Assembly (NCBI GenBank): GCA_023665755.1
Contig: JAMPDF010000003.1
Span: forward strand, 1-64,000
DNA: 64,000 nt
Reading direction: 5' to 3'
DNA from: Prevotella sp.
Lineage (GTDB): Bacteria > Bacillota_I > Bacilli_A > ML615J-28 > CAG-313
Positions 34,076-42,820 of this stretch are shown in pieces. A program made the translations under genes and the position numbers. A model generated the notes under the pieces. The model made no database searches. It had not been told where the DNA came from and was given only the letters and a program-made list of their open reading frames with translations. Numbering within the stretch: the first letter of the stretch is position 1; each line of letters begins with the position of its first letter.

Positions 34076-34109
34076 AAAAAAGAAACCAAGTAATTCTTGA
34101 TTTCTTTTT
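34076..34109 (-). terminator. Terminator of the 34116-35006 gene
   Basis: AAAAAGAAA-CCAAG pairs with CTTG-A-TTTCTTTTT around a 5-nt loop, with T run on the minus strand. Confidence 0.7.
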
Positions 34110-34115
34110 ACCTTA

Positions 34116-35006
34116 TTAACAGATGTAAAATGCATATTCACAAATACCCTGACTATACTTCACTTGGATAATATAAATTTGATGTTGCATCAAAGGAAGC
34201 TCTTTTTGCGTGAACCACTTGGTTTGGAAAAGTTGTTGCTTGTTTTCCCCATGTTCATCATAAGTATATATTTCTAATTGCTCAAATGGATATTGCAAAT
34301 TGGTTGTCCATAGCACTAACGACCACGTATATTGACTATCTAATACAACTGGTTTTGAAAGTGCATAGGCTATATTATCTATGCCTTCTTTTTGAGACTG
34401 ATTCCATATATAATTAGTCGCACTTAACGCTTCGCTTTGGCTATAATTGATTTTGCCATCCGTATATTGATACGCAATGTCAAAGTGAGGGGGATTTAGT
34501 ACATCACTTGGCAATGTACCAAATAAATCACGACCGTAAAGATGATAAAAAGCATAATCAGCCTTTTGAAAAATAGACTTTGGTATATGGTTTTCTCCAC
34601 TAGAATACCGAATAGACCCATCCACATAGTTAATTTTCAATGTCCAACCACCACCATCGTCTATCCCACCAGGTGATGGATAGTGCTCTTTTAACCGAAG
34701 TAATCCAGCTCGATGAATTTCATTCATCAATGTAGGTACTTTTTCTATTGCAAACGTGGTCTCTACTAAATAGTCAGGTTTTTCTTCTTCAAATATATAT
34801 ATCCGAGAACGAACCTCCCCTTTTTCCAAATCAACCACTTGTTCTTGGGTATATCCCCCACCATAATCTATGGTAACATATTCTATATTAGCAATAGCTT
34901 TACCACGATAATCACCAAGAGTACAAGAATATAAAAAACCATATAATATAATTAAAAGTAGCGTAAAAATATATATGACTTTTGAATAGTTTTTCCTTTT
35001 AGGCAT
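34116..35006 (-). CDS. Membrane-anchored or lipid-anchored protein, unknown
   Basis: A 296-residue protein. The N-terminus is basic (MPKRKNYSK) and then hydrophobic (about 10-27), ending in LYSC, which may serve as a lipobox though it is weak. The outside part contains VTIDYGGGYTQEQVVDLEKG, IDDGGGWTLKINYVDGSIRY and YTWSLVLWTTN. Repeated 'tyrosine + glycine' beta strands suggest a beta-rich fold. AGGAGG lies eight bases before the start. No family is recognised. It is monocistronic, between the TetR/ABC-2 operon and the HAD/membrane protein pair. Confidence 0.65.
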   Translation of the reverse strand: MPKRKNYSKVIYIFTLLLIILYGFLYSCTLGDYRGKAIANIEYVTIDYGGGYTQEQVVDLEKGEVRSRIYIFEEEKPDYLVETTFAIEKVPTLMNEIHRAGLLRLKEHYPSPGGIDDGGGWTLKINYVDGSIRYSSGENHIPKSIFQKADYAFYHLYGRDLFGTLPSDVLNPPHFDIAYQYTDGKINYSQSEALSATNYIWNQSQKEGIDNIAYALSKPVVLDSQYTWSLVLWTTNLQYPFEQLEIYTYDEHGENKQQLFQTKWFTQKELPLMQHQIYIIQVKYSQGICEYAFYIC

Positions 35007-35071
35007 CCATTTTTCCTCCTCATATATTATATCAAATTCACAAGACCATCATACATCTATCAAAGTACGAT

Positions 35072-35953
35072 TTACACATCTTGTGTTTGAGTAAGCTGCT
35101 TTACATATGCCTCCGCATTTAAATTAACAATAGAAGTAGCTACAGTAAATAAACCTATTCCACAAACAAATGCGACTACCCCATTGAACACAATACCTAA
35201 GATTAAAATCATTACAATTGCTATACCTGCAATTAAACTATTACTAATACATAGTTGAATGATGTTTTTCATTGTCACAATAGATTTGAATGAGACCTTT
35301 TTCCAACCATGAACAAGATAGGCTTCAAAAAGAGCAACCGCACCCGATAACAGTAAACTAAAGAGCGTAAATAACAAACCACTTGGGAGCCACAATCCTA
35401 CAAACCATAAACAAAGTGAAATTAAGGTCACGTTGAGTAATGTATCAATTAAAGTAATGATTACATATTTCCATAATTTTCTTCTGGCAATAGCTCTTCG
35501 AATCCACAATTTAGTAAGCAAAATACCACTGATGAGTCCAACTAAAATAAAGAATAAACCTACTATCGTAAGTACAATCAGTTGACCAAGTGCTTCTTGA
35601 ATAAGCGCTGTAATTTGTTCAATATAAACACTATTTTCACCAATCACTTGAGTAATTGCATCATAGAAACATTGTGCAAACCAGTCATCTGAAAACATAG
35701 TTTGAATGGCTTCTTGATAATTACTCCAATCCAAATGAGCAATTGAATCTACTATAGTTGTATATAGTGCAGAAACATCCAATTGCGTATTTTGACTCAC
35801 TTGATTGACCTCATTCACCAAATGACGAACTACTTCTAGCAAACCAGGAATAAATAAGGTAAATGAAAAAACAATACCTAAAAATAATGTACCTAATGGT
35901 GTAAAAACATATTTTAAATGAGTAAAAAAATGCTTAATGCTTTGACGAATCAT
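35072..35953 (-). CDS. Integral membrane protein, unknown
   Basis: A 293-residue protein with helices at about 18-40, 125-150, 165-190, 195-215 and 235-270 and a loop of about 85 residues outside (NTQLDVSALYTTIVDS, SVYIEQI). I choose ATG at 35953 (MIRQSIKHFF), six bases after GAGG, rather than 35965. It overlaps the HAD phosphatase gene by 20 bp, so both are made together. No named family is evident, although its shape recalls small Bacillota proteins of the DUF975 or EI24 kind. Confidence 0.7.
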   Translation of the reverse strand: MIRQSIKHFFTHLKYVFTPLGTLFLGIVFSFTLFIPGLLEVVRHLVNEVNQVSQNTQLDVSALYTTIVDSIAHLDWSNYQEAIQTMFSDDWFAQCFYDAITQVIGENSVYIEQITALIQEALGQLIVLTIVGLFFILVGLISGILLTKLWIRRAIARRKLWKYVIITLIDTLLNVTLISLCLWFVGLWLPSGLLFTLFSLLLSGAVALFEAYLVHGWKKVSFKSIVTMKNIIQLCISNSLIAGIAIVMILILGIVFNGVVAFVCGIGLFTVATSIVNLNAEAYVKQLTQTQDV

Positions 35954-36668
35954 TTTGTTCCTCATTCAAATGGTTGAGATATTTCATCAATGCCTCAAAA
36001 TCACCATGAGGATAGATGCTAATATCCTTATTTTCTAAATTAATCAAGCAATCAGTTAACAAAAATACCCTCATACCTAAATCTTTAACTATCATATCTT
36101 CTTTGACGTCATTCCCAATCATCAAACACTCTTCTGGTTTGCAACCAATTTGATGGACAATATCGAAATAATAATCGGGATTGGGTTTACAATAGCCAAT
36201 ATTCTCATAAGTTGTAATATACGTAAAGGCACTTTCGTCTATTCCTGCCCAGCGTATACGATTTAAAGTGGCTATCTTAGGAAAAATAGGATTGGTTGCA
36301 AGCACAAGAAGATATCCATTTCGTTTTGCCCAATTTACAACTACTTGAGCAGCCAGCTGAATCCCACAAACGGATTGTAGACAATTAAATTCATTTTGAT
36401 AATAAGCTTCAAAAAGAGGCTTATCTGCTTGTACTGATCCTTTGCAATATTGTCCAAAAGTTTGCCAAAAAACAGCCTCATTGCTTTGTTTTCCATTATT
36501 TTTGACCATTGCATCCACCCCAGCCATAATACCTTGAACTAGCATCTGAGGTTCGTATCCATGAGGAGCGAGTGTTTGAGATAAGGTTTTAAAGTAACCT
36601 TTGATAAACTGTTCTTGATCCATTGGAAGTAGTGTTCCATCTAAATCAAATAAAATGGCTTTGATCAT
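35934..36668 (-). CDS. HAD-superfamily hydrolase
   Basis: A 244-residue phosphatase-type enzyme. Motif I FDLDGTLLP, motif II LVLATNP, motif III lysine in CKPNPDYY and motif IV IGNDVKEDM are all present, so the active site is complete. The cap is helical and of subclass I. Relatives are phosphoglycolate or nucleotide phosphatases; substrate unknown. It is the first gene of a pair with the membrane protein. Confidence 0.88.
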   Translation of the reverse strand: MIKAILFDLDGTLLPMDQEQFIKGYFKTLSQTLAPHGYEPQMLVQGIMAGVDAMVKNNGKQSNEAVFWQTFGQYCKGSVQADKPLFEAYYQNEFNCLQSVCGIQLAAQVVVNWAKRNGYLLVLATNPIFPKIATLNRIRWAGIDESAFTYITTYENIGYCKPNPDYYFDIVHQIGCKPEECLMIGNDVKEDMIVKDLGMRVFLLTDCLINLENKDISIYPHGDFEALMKYLNHLNEEQNDSSKH

Positions 36669-36742
36669 CTTCTTGTTCTCCTTTTTTCTTTGGTTTCTAT
36701 TGATTATTATACCCCAAATAGGCTCTTAATGCAAGAAGAACG

Positions 36743-36778
36743 AAAAATACTGTTGCCTTTTCTAGCAACAGTATTTTT
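36743..36778 (-). terminator. Terminator of htpG
   Basis: AAAAATACTGTTGC and GCAACAGTATTTTT form a perfect 14-bp stem with an 8-nt loop. It lies just downstream of the htpG stop codon. Confidence 0.9.
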
Positions 36779-36789
36779 GATTTTCATTT

Positions 36790-38736
36790 TTATTCATTTG
36801 TACTTTTAATCATCAATTTACACATCAAATTTGAGAATTCAACACTATTGGTTAGTTTAAACCCTTCCATCAATAAGGCTTGATTATATAATAAGTAAGC
36901 ATAGTCTTTGATTTCTTCTGGATGGGTAGCATATACTTTGGTAAGTGCTTGGAATAAATCATGGTGAGGATTGATTTCTAGAATTCGTTCCGCTTTGATT
37001 TTATCTGGAGTTGGCATAGCATCAATGACTTTTTCCATTTCAAATGAAATACCATCACCTGAAACAAGACAAACTGGAGAATCAATCAATCGTTTGGATA
37101 AACGTACTTCTTTGACTTCAGTCTTTAATGCTTCTTGAATCGCTTCAAGTAAATCTTTGTTTTGTGTTTTGACTTCTTCAATTTTTTCCTTTTCCTCTTC
37201 TGTTTCTACGTCATCAAAAGTCGCTTGATTGATAGATTTGAACTCATGATCATCATATTTACCTAATATCTTCAGTAAAAATTCATCTACATCATCCGTT
37301 AAAATAAGTACATCAAATCCTCTTTTCTTGATGGCATCCATTTGAGGCATTGCTAATATTTCTTCTTTTGTTTTACCAGTTGCATAATAAATATCTTTTT
37401 GGCCTTCAATCATTTGGCTAACATAGGTTTGAAAGGTAACCATCTTTTCTTGATTGATAGTGCGATAAATCAATAAATCTTGGAGTTGTTCTTTTTTGGC
37501 TCCATAATTTTCATATGCGCCAAATTTAAGCTGAATACCATAGTTTTGGAAGAAAGTCACATATTGATCATAGTCATCTTTTAAAAGACTAGCAAGACGA
37601 CTTAATATTTTCTTTTCAATGTTTTTTTGCATTAACTGTAAAACTTTATCTTGTTGTAACATCTCACGGCTAATATTGAGCGATAAATCACTAGAATCCA
37701 CTACCCCTTTTACAAATCGTAAATAATCAGGGATTAATTCTTTGCATTTATCCATAATGAAGACACCTTTTGAATACAATTGTAGACCTCTTTCATAGTC
37801 AATAGAATGAAGATTTCTAGGTGGCAATTGTGGAATAAATAACAGTGTATGATAATTGATATTTCCTTCAACATGGAACATCAAATGTAACATTGGTTTT
37901 TCATAGTCATAGAATTTTTGCATATAGAAATCATTCAATGCTTCTTCTATCACTTCTTGCTTTGGCTTTTTCCATAAAGGAATCATTGAATTCAATGTAG
38001 TTAGTGTTCTCACTTCTTCATATTCATCTTCTATTTCTTTTCCATTTTCATCTAATTTAGGCTCTTCTTTTGTCATATATAGCGTAATTGGATAACGGAT
38101 ATAATCGGAATACTTTTTCACCAAATATTGCAATGCATATTCATCTAGATATTGATCAAAATCTACTTCTATTTTATCATCTTCTGATTTGATGTTTTCT
38201 TTTAAATATAATGTAATACTTGTACCATCTGTTAATTTATCTGATTCAGTAATTTCATATGTATCTTCACCCGTTGAAATAAACCGATATCCTTGATCAC
38301 TATAAGGTGATTTCGTATCTACAACTACTTTTTGTGCAACCATAAAGGCAGAATAAAAACCAACACCAAATTGACCGATGGTTTCTGGATTCTCAGTTTC
38401 TTCTGATTTACCTTCCTCTAGTTTCTTCATAAAAGCAAGCGTACCAGATTTAGCAATCGTTCCTAGATTATCGTTAACCTCTTCATAGGTCATACCAATT
38501 CCATTATCGGTAATGGTCAATGTTCTAGCATCTTTATTGATTTCTAAATGAATTTCGTAATCATTGCGTTTTGCTAGTTTTTCATCCGACAATGATAAAT
38601 AGTGGTATTTATCAATTGCATCAGATGCATTAGATAACAATTCCCTTAAAAATATTTCTTGGTTTGTATAAATGGAATGAATCATCAAGTCTAAAAGTCG
38701 CTTGGATTCTGTCTTAAATTCTTTTATTTCACTCAT
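36790..38736 (-). CDS. htpG: HSP90 chaperone HtpG
   Basis: A 648-residue chaperone. The ATP-binding domain (1-220) has ELLSNASDAIDKYHYLSL, DNGIGMT, GTIAKSG and GQFGVGFYSAFMVA. The middle domain has ERGLQLYSKGVFI and SLNISREMLQQ, and the C-terminal dimer domain ends in a hydrophilic tail. Length is normal for bacterial HtpG. I start at 38736 (MSEIKEFKTE), seven bases after AGGAG; the longer frame to 38757 runs into CIRCE. It has its own promoter with a perfect CIRCE, so HrcA should repress it, which is unlike B. subtilis htpG. Confidence 0.95.
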   Translation of the reverse strand: MSEIKEFKTESKRLLDLMIHSIYTNQEIFLRELLSNASDAIDKYHYLSLSDEKLAKRNDYEIHLEINKDARTLTITDNGIGMTYEEVNDNLGTIAKSGTLAFMKKLEEGKSEETENPETIGQFGVGFYSAFMVAQKVVVDTKSPYSDQGYRFISTGEDTYEITESDKLTDGTSITLYLKENIKSEDDKIEVDFDQYLDEYALQYLVKKYSDYIRYPITLYMTKEEPKLDENGKEIEDEYEEVRTLTTLNSMIPLWKKPKQEVIEEALNDFYMQKFYDYEKPMLHLMFHVEGNINYHTLLFIPQLPPRNLHSIDYERGLQLYSKGVFIMDKCKELIPDYLRFVKGVVDSSDLSLNISREMLQQDKVLQLMQKNIEKKILSRLASLLKDDYDQYVTFFQNYGIQLKFGAYENYGAKKEQLQDLLIYRTINQEKMVTFQTYVSQMIEGQKDIYYATGKTKEEILAMPQMDAIKKRGFDVLILTDDVDEFLLKILGKYDDHEFKSINQATFDDVETEEEKEKIEEVKTQNKDLLEAIQEALKTEVKEVRLSKRLIDSPVCLVSGDGISFEMEKVIDAMPTPDKIKAERILEINPHHDLFQALTKVYATHPEEIKDYAYLLYNQALLMEGFKLTNSVEFSNLMCKLMIKSTNE

Positions 38737-38750
38737 AACATTTCTCCTTT

Positions 38751-38777
38751 TTAGCACTCTATATATTTGAGTGCTAA
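38751..38777 (-). promoter_or_regulatory. CIRCE operator of htpG
   Basis: TTAGCACTC, nine bases, GAGTGCTAA: perfect CIRCE, placed between the -10 box and the ribosome site exactly as at clpB. Confidence 0.95.
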
Positions 38778-38781
38778 TACC

Positions 38782-38809
38782 ATTATACCACTTTTTTCCT
38801 ATTTGTCAA
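38782..38809 (-). promoter_or_regulatory. htpG promoter
   Basis: TTGACA (38804-38809), 16-bp spacer, TATAAT (38782-38787). Confidence 0.88.
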
Positions 38810-38865
38810 TAGAAAAGAAGTAAATATTTAGAATTCTTATGTTTTTTAAGAACATCTCAAGGCAA

Positions 38866-38897
38866 AAGCACCTAGCCAACTAATTGTCTAGGTGCTT
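38866..38897 (-). terminator. Terminator of the ECF sigma operon
   Basis: AAGCACCTAG pairs perfectly with CTAGGTGCTT around a 12-nt loop; the T run on the minus strand is short. Confidence 0.75.
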
Positions 38898-38926
38898 GAA
38901 GTTTTAACCTTATACTAATGCCTTTC

Positions 38927-40285
38927 TTAACTATGTAAATAATCAATTAATGCTTGTTTTCTTGTTTGAAGTGCCTGTTTTGCTTTTTCAATATCTTCTA
39001 GATGTGCATTTTCAAATGATTCAAAAACTTGCTTTTTATATGCATTCAGTTTTTCTTCCGTATCCATTATCGCTTGAAACGTCATATCTTTGATACTTGT
39101 TGGTAATTTTGACTCTAATGCTTCCATTTGCTTTAAGATTTCTTCAAATGTATAACAGATAGCTTGATAAGTTTGATTAGCGAGTTGTTCAGCACTAGTC
39201 AGCGCTACTTCTAAAGAAGCATATTCTGCTTCTAAATAAGTCAACTGAGCGGTTTCTTTCATACGTGTCAATGCATCTGTATCTTCTGGAAGACTAGCCA
39301 CATAGGCTCTTTGTTTCAATAATTCTGCTTTTTTCATAGCCAAATGATCAAGCGCGTTTTGATAATGTGATGCATCACTAACAAAATTTTCATAGTAAGA
39401 TTCTTGAAGACTTTGATAAGTCTGTATGAATGTTTGATAAACTGTATCATAAGCAGTAATACTGGTTTGATAAATAGATTCTAATTGATCTACTACCCGC
39501 TTGGTGGCTTCTTTTTCTGCCAATTTAATTTCTTGCGCCTTAACCTGTTGATACATTTCCTCTAATTTTACACTAGCAAAACTTGCTACTTCTAAATGAT
39601 ATAGCTCAACCACATGAATCAGTTGATCATAGGTCAAATTTTGAATTTCTTCTTCAGTTAAAGTTGGATCTAATGTCTTAGCTAGCGTTTGTAACTCTCC
39701 TATCACATATCCTTTAGCTTCGTTGATTTGTGCTTTTACATTAAGTTTTTCACATGCCTTTGATATATATGATTTGGTTTTTTCTTGCATTTGTTGAGTT
39801 AACCGATTATTTTCAGCACTAATTGTGATGGTAACTTCATTCTCAGTAGTATTGACCAATAAATACCCCATTTGAGTCTCTAACCGAATAATCGTTTCCA
39901 CTGCCTCATCTAAAGTTTTTCCGACAATCGCCTCACCCTCTATAATCATTTTACCTTCATCATTACACCCTCTAATGGACAAAACTTGATTATTTTCATC
40001 GACAACCATCTCAATACTCGGATTGACATCCACTTGGACAATGGTTGGATGAGCTGCTACTGGTTTTTGACCTGCCACAATAGCAATCACAATCGTTGCC
40101 ACAATCATTAGACATACACATGGTGCTAGGACTTGTATCCATCTTTTATAGGATTTTTTCGTCTTTTCATTTTGAATAACACCTACACGTTTTGATACTT
40201 GATCATATAATTCTTTTCTAGGTTCACTATTTTCTTTCATTTCACTTTTCACTTTACTCCTGATTTGTTTTTCGAATTGATTCAT
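38927..40285 (-). CDS. RsgI-like membrane anti-sigma factor
   Basis: A 452-residue protein. The cytosolic N-terminal part (1-48) is charged; one helix lies at about 50-70 (VLAPCVCLMIVATIVIAIVA). Outside, VQVDVNPSIEMVVDENNQVL and DEGKMIIEGEAIVGKT match the conserved extracellular region of RsgI-type anti-sigma factors. The last 250 residues form a long helical, glutamine- and lysine-rich coiled coil (EEMYQQVKAQEIKLAEKE) instead of the carbohydrate-binding domain of clostridial RsgI. It overlaps the sigma gene by 4 bp (ATGA). It likely binds that sigma factor until an outside signal frees it. The signal is unknown. Confidence 0.75.
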   Translation of the reverse strand: MNQFEKQIRSKVKSEMKENSEPRKELYDQVSKRVGVIQNEKTKKSYKRWIQVLAPCVCLMIVATIVIAIVAGQKPVAAHPTIVQVDVNPSIEMVVDENNQVLSIRGCNDEGKMIIEGEAIVGKTLDEAVETIIRLETQMGYLLVNTTENEVTITISAENNRLTQQMQEKTKSYISKACEKLNVKAQINEAKGYVIGELQTLAKTLDPTLTEEEIQNLTYDQLIHVVELYHLEVASFASVKLEEMYQQVKAQEIKLAEKEATKRVVDQLESIYQTSITAYDTVYQTFIQTYQSLQESYYENFVSDASHYQNALDHLAMKKAELLKQRAYVASLPEDTDALTRMKETAQLTYLEAEYASLEVALTSAEQLANQTYQAICYTFEEILKQMEALESKLPTSIKDMTFQAIMDTEEKLNAYKKQVFESFENAHLEDIEKAKQALQTRKQALIDYLHS

Positions 40286-40788
40286 ATTTCATACACTCTC
40301 CTTAAAGTTTCTAATCCATCATAATAAAGCCCTTGTACTTTCCCGATAGTCATTCCCAAACAACAAGCAATATCTTTGAATTTATAATCATAGACAAAGC
40401 GAAGAATCATAATCCTAATGGTGTCTTCTTCTAGATGTTCACGGAATAAGTCTATCATTTCTCGGTGATGATCCGTAGCATCGGCCGCTGTGCTTACGAT
40501 TTCATCACTTACAATCGTATCTTTCTCCTTATTTCTAGTTACAAAATTTAATGCTATGTGTCTTGTAATTTGACAAATCCATTCCTTGAATTTTCCTTTT
40601 TCTTGATATTGATCAATGGAATGCACTATACGTATAAACACATCACTCACAATGTCTTCAGCGTCTTCTGCATTTCTGGTGTATGAATATGCAATATGAT
40701 AAATTAAATGCACATATTGATCATACAATTGATGAAACGCTTCTTCATCTTTTTGTTTTAATTGGATAATGAAATCAGTTTGGCTCAT
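40282..40788 (-). CDS. ECF-type RNA polymerase sigma factor
   Basis: A 168-residue sigma factor. Region 2 is visible as FHQLYDQYVHLIYHIAYSYT and DAEDIVSDVFIRIV, region 4 as DYKFKDIACCLGMTIGKVQG. AAGGA lies nine bases before the ATG. It is co-encoded with an RsgI-like membrane protein that presumably holds it inactive. Such pairs usually control their own operon; no matching -35 AAC motif could be fixed upstream with confidence. Confidence 0.88.
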   Translation of the reverse strand: MSQTDFIIQLKQKDEEAFHQLYDQYVHLIYHIAYSYTRNAEDAEDIVSDVFIRIVHSIDQYQEKGKFKEWICQITRHIALNFVTRNKEKDTIVSDEIVSTAADATDHHREMIDLFREHLEEDTIRIMILRFVYDYKFKDIACCLGMTIGKVQGLYYDGLETLRRVYEI

Positions 40789-40939
40789 CGAATGTATTCC
40801 TTTCTCTCTTCACTAAACAAAACCCAAAAAATTCGTTTTTTATTCTATATTTTTATGATTTTTTTAAAAAAAATATATATTTACGTTTTATTCATTTGTA
40901 AATATATATTTTTTATTTTATTAACCCATTGTAAAAAAA

Positions 40940-41005
40940 AAGAAGACTGTAATTTGGGGGGATCAGTCTTCTTATACCCAGTCTGTAATTTGGGGGGACC
41001 AAACT
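40940..41005. ncRNA. Tandem hairpins with matching 14-nt loops beyond rnc
   Basis: Hairpin one: stem AAGAAGACTG/CAGTCTTCTT (40940-40949 with 40964-40973), loop TAATTTGGGGGGAT. Hairpin two: stem AGTCTG/CAAACT (40980-40985 with 41000-41005, one mismatch), loop TAATTTGGGGGGAC. Read on the minus strand, hairpin one is followed by nine T and so is the rnc-operon terminator, with a C-rich loop. Two hairpins that differ in stems but share a loop suggest that the loop is bound by something. Strand of action is not settled. Confidence 0.5.
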
Positions 41006-41094
41006 AGGCATTAATATTATAACATATTTTTTTTTAAAAAGCAAGCGTTTTTCGCTATTTTTTGAAAAATTTTGCGTAAATATTATATTTTTCT

Positions 41095-41784
41095 TTATTT
41101 TTTGGCAACTTTAGACAAAGCATCCTTTGCTGCAGCTTGGTCGGCTTCTTTTTTGGAACGCCCCTGACCTACTCCTAAAACAATGCCTTCTAGCAATACC
41201 GCTCTAGTAAAGGTGGGTTCATTGGATGTTCCCTCCTTTTTGATCAATTCATAAACCAAATTGGATCTAGTTTCAGATTGCACATATTCTTGCAATCTAC
41301 TTTTATAATCTACAAACTCCACTTGGTCATTAGCTTTAATATGTGGAAAGACAATCTTTTCCAATATCTTTTTCACATCACCAATACCATTGGTAAGATA
41401 CACCGCTCCTAAAAAGGATTCAAATGCATCATTGATGACCGCATCTTTTTTTCTTCCTCCAGATTGTTCTTCACCACGTCCTAGCAAAAGCAATTGATCA
41501 ATACCTAAGACTTGGGCATATTTGGCATTGGCATTTTCACATACATACGTTGCTCTTAGTTTACTCATTTTACCCTCTGGTAAATCTGGAAAGTTTTCAT
41601 ATATATAATGGGCTACAAGCAGTCCTAATACAGCATCCCCTAAAAATTCAATCCGTTCATTGCTTTTTAAATGATGTTCATTAGCATAAGAAGAATGGGT
41701 CATCGCAAGCAAAAAATGGGTAGTGTCTTGAATGTGAATATCAAATTGTTCTAAAATTTCATTTAATTTTTTCTTATTCAACAT
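41095..41784 (-). CDS. rnc: Ribonuclease III
   Basis: A 229-residue enzyme that cuts double-stranded RNA, for example in rRNA maturation. The catalytic signature NERIEFLGDAVLGL is intact, the second acidic site is in AVINDAFESFLGAVYL, and the last 70 residues form the double-stranded RNA-binding domain (YKSRLQEYVQSE and KEADQAAAKDAL). It overlaps plsX by 11 bp. In B. subtilis acpP lies between plsX and rnc, but here the two are joined directly. Confidence 0.95.
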   Translation of the reverse strand: MLNKKKLNEILEQFDIHIQDTTHFLLAMTHSSYANEHHLKSNERIEFLGDAVLGLLVAHYIYENFPDLPEGKMSKLRATYVCENANAKYAQVLGIDQLLLLGRGEEQSGGRKKDAVINDAFESFLGAVYLTNGIGDVKKILEKIVFPHIKANDQVEFVDYKSRLQEYVQSETRSNLVYELIKKEGTSNEPTFTRAVLLEGIVLGVGQGRSKKEADQAAAKDALSKVAKK

Positions 41785-42793
41785 CCGTTTTATCCTCTAA
41801 TGGGTGCGTTTCTAGATATGTTTTCATTTTACAAACAATATCCTTTTGAACCGCCTTATAAGCTAGCCGTATTGCATTTTGATAGGCTTCTGGTGAACTT
41901 GCACCATGAGCCTTAATGACAATACCATCTACACCAAATAAGGTAGCTCCACCAATTTTATCTGCGCTGAAACGTTCTTGGAATCGCTTTAAATTTTTAC
42001 GCATAAATAAATAACCGATTTTTCCACCTAATGAAGATTTAATTTCTTCTTTCAATGCTCTACCAAATGCTTTAGCTGTTCCTTCAAAAGATTTCATCGC
42101 TATATTCCCTGTAAATCCATCAGTGATGATGATGTCTGCATCACTAGTAAGCAATTCTTTTGGTTCTAAATTTCCTAAGAAATTGAGTTCAGATGCTGCC
42201 AATAAATGATACACTTCTTTTTCTAATTCTCTTCCTTTTCCGGGCTCTGTTCCAATATTTAGTAAATAACATTTGGGGTTAGCAATGCCTTTGACCTCTT
42301 TGGCATAAATATTGGCAAACTGCGCATATTGTAAGATATACTCAGGTTTCATATCTGTATTGGCACCCACATCTAGCATAATTGCACCCGTTTCTTGAAA
42401 TGATGGTACACTTGGACAAAGCGCTACTCGTTTCATTCCTTTGATTCTACGAATAATCAAGTGAGCAGCAACAATAACCCCTTGTGTTGGACCACATGTC
42501 ACTACACCATCTACTGTTTTATCCTTTACTGCTTGAAAGGCCATCACCATTGATGTATCTTTATTTTTTCTAATTTCATGAATAGGATCCTTTTCTCCCA
42601 TATCTATTAACCTTGGTGCATGAACAATTTCAATACGTTCTGTTTGACCACCCAATTCTTTTTGAATGATTGCCTCATCACCAAATAATACCAAGGTCAC
42701 ATCGGGATTTTCTTTAATGATTGCTTGGCAAGCCGGAATGGTTGTTTGATAACCGTAATCCCCTCCTGCCGCATCAATTGCAAGTCTAATCAT
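41774..42793 (-). CDS. plsX: Phosphate acyltransferase PlsX, divergent
   Basis: A 339-residue protein that fits PlsX, which makes acyl-phosphate from acyl-ACP for phospholipid synthesis. IITDGFTGNIAMKSFEGTAK, ATLFGVDGIVIKAHGASS and KNKDTSMVMAF are well conserved. Two usual motifs differ: the N-terminal DAMGGDH reads DAAGGDY, and the segment normally SAGNTGALMA reads TCGPTQGVIVA. It forms an operon with rnc. No fapR, fabD, fabG or acpP gene is at the locus. Confidence 0.85.
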   Translation of the reverse strand: MIRLAIDAAGGDYGYQTTIPACQAIIKENPDVTLVLFGDEAIIQKELGGQTERIEIVHAPRLIDMGEKDPIHEIRKNKDTSMVMAFQAVKDKTVDGVVTCGPTQGVIVAAHLIIRRIKGMKRVALCPSVPSFQETGAIMLDVGANTDMKPEYILQYAQFANIYAKEVKGIANPKCYLLNIGTEPGKGRELEKEVYHLLAASELNFLGNLEPKELLTSDADIIITDGFTGNIAMKSFEGTAKAFGRALKEEIKSSLGGKIGYLFMRKNLKRFQERFSADKIGGATLFGVDGIVIKAHGASSPEAYQNAIRLAYKAVQKDIVCKMKTYLETHPLEDKTDVE

Positions 42794-42820
42794 ATCTTCT
42801 ACCTCCGTTTTTTATTTTCT

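Noticed and set aside
40762..41007. 81-codon plus-strand frame covering the tandem hairpins
   Set aside because: It overlaps the sigma gene start and is mostly low-complexity Phe/Ile/Lys; the repeated CNLGG comes from the loop repeats.
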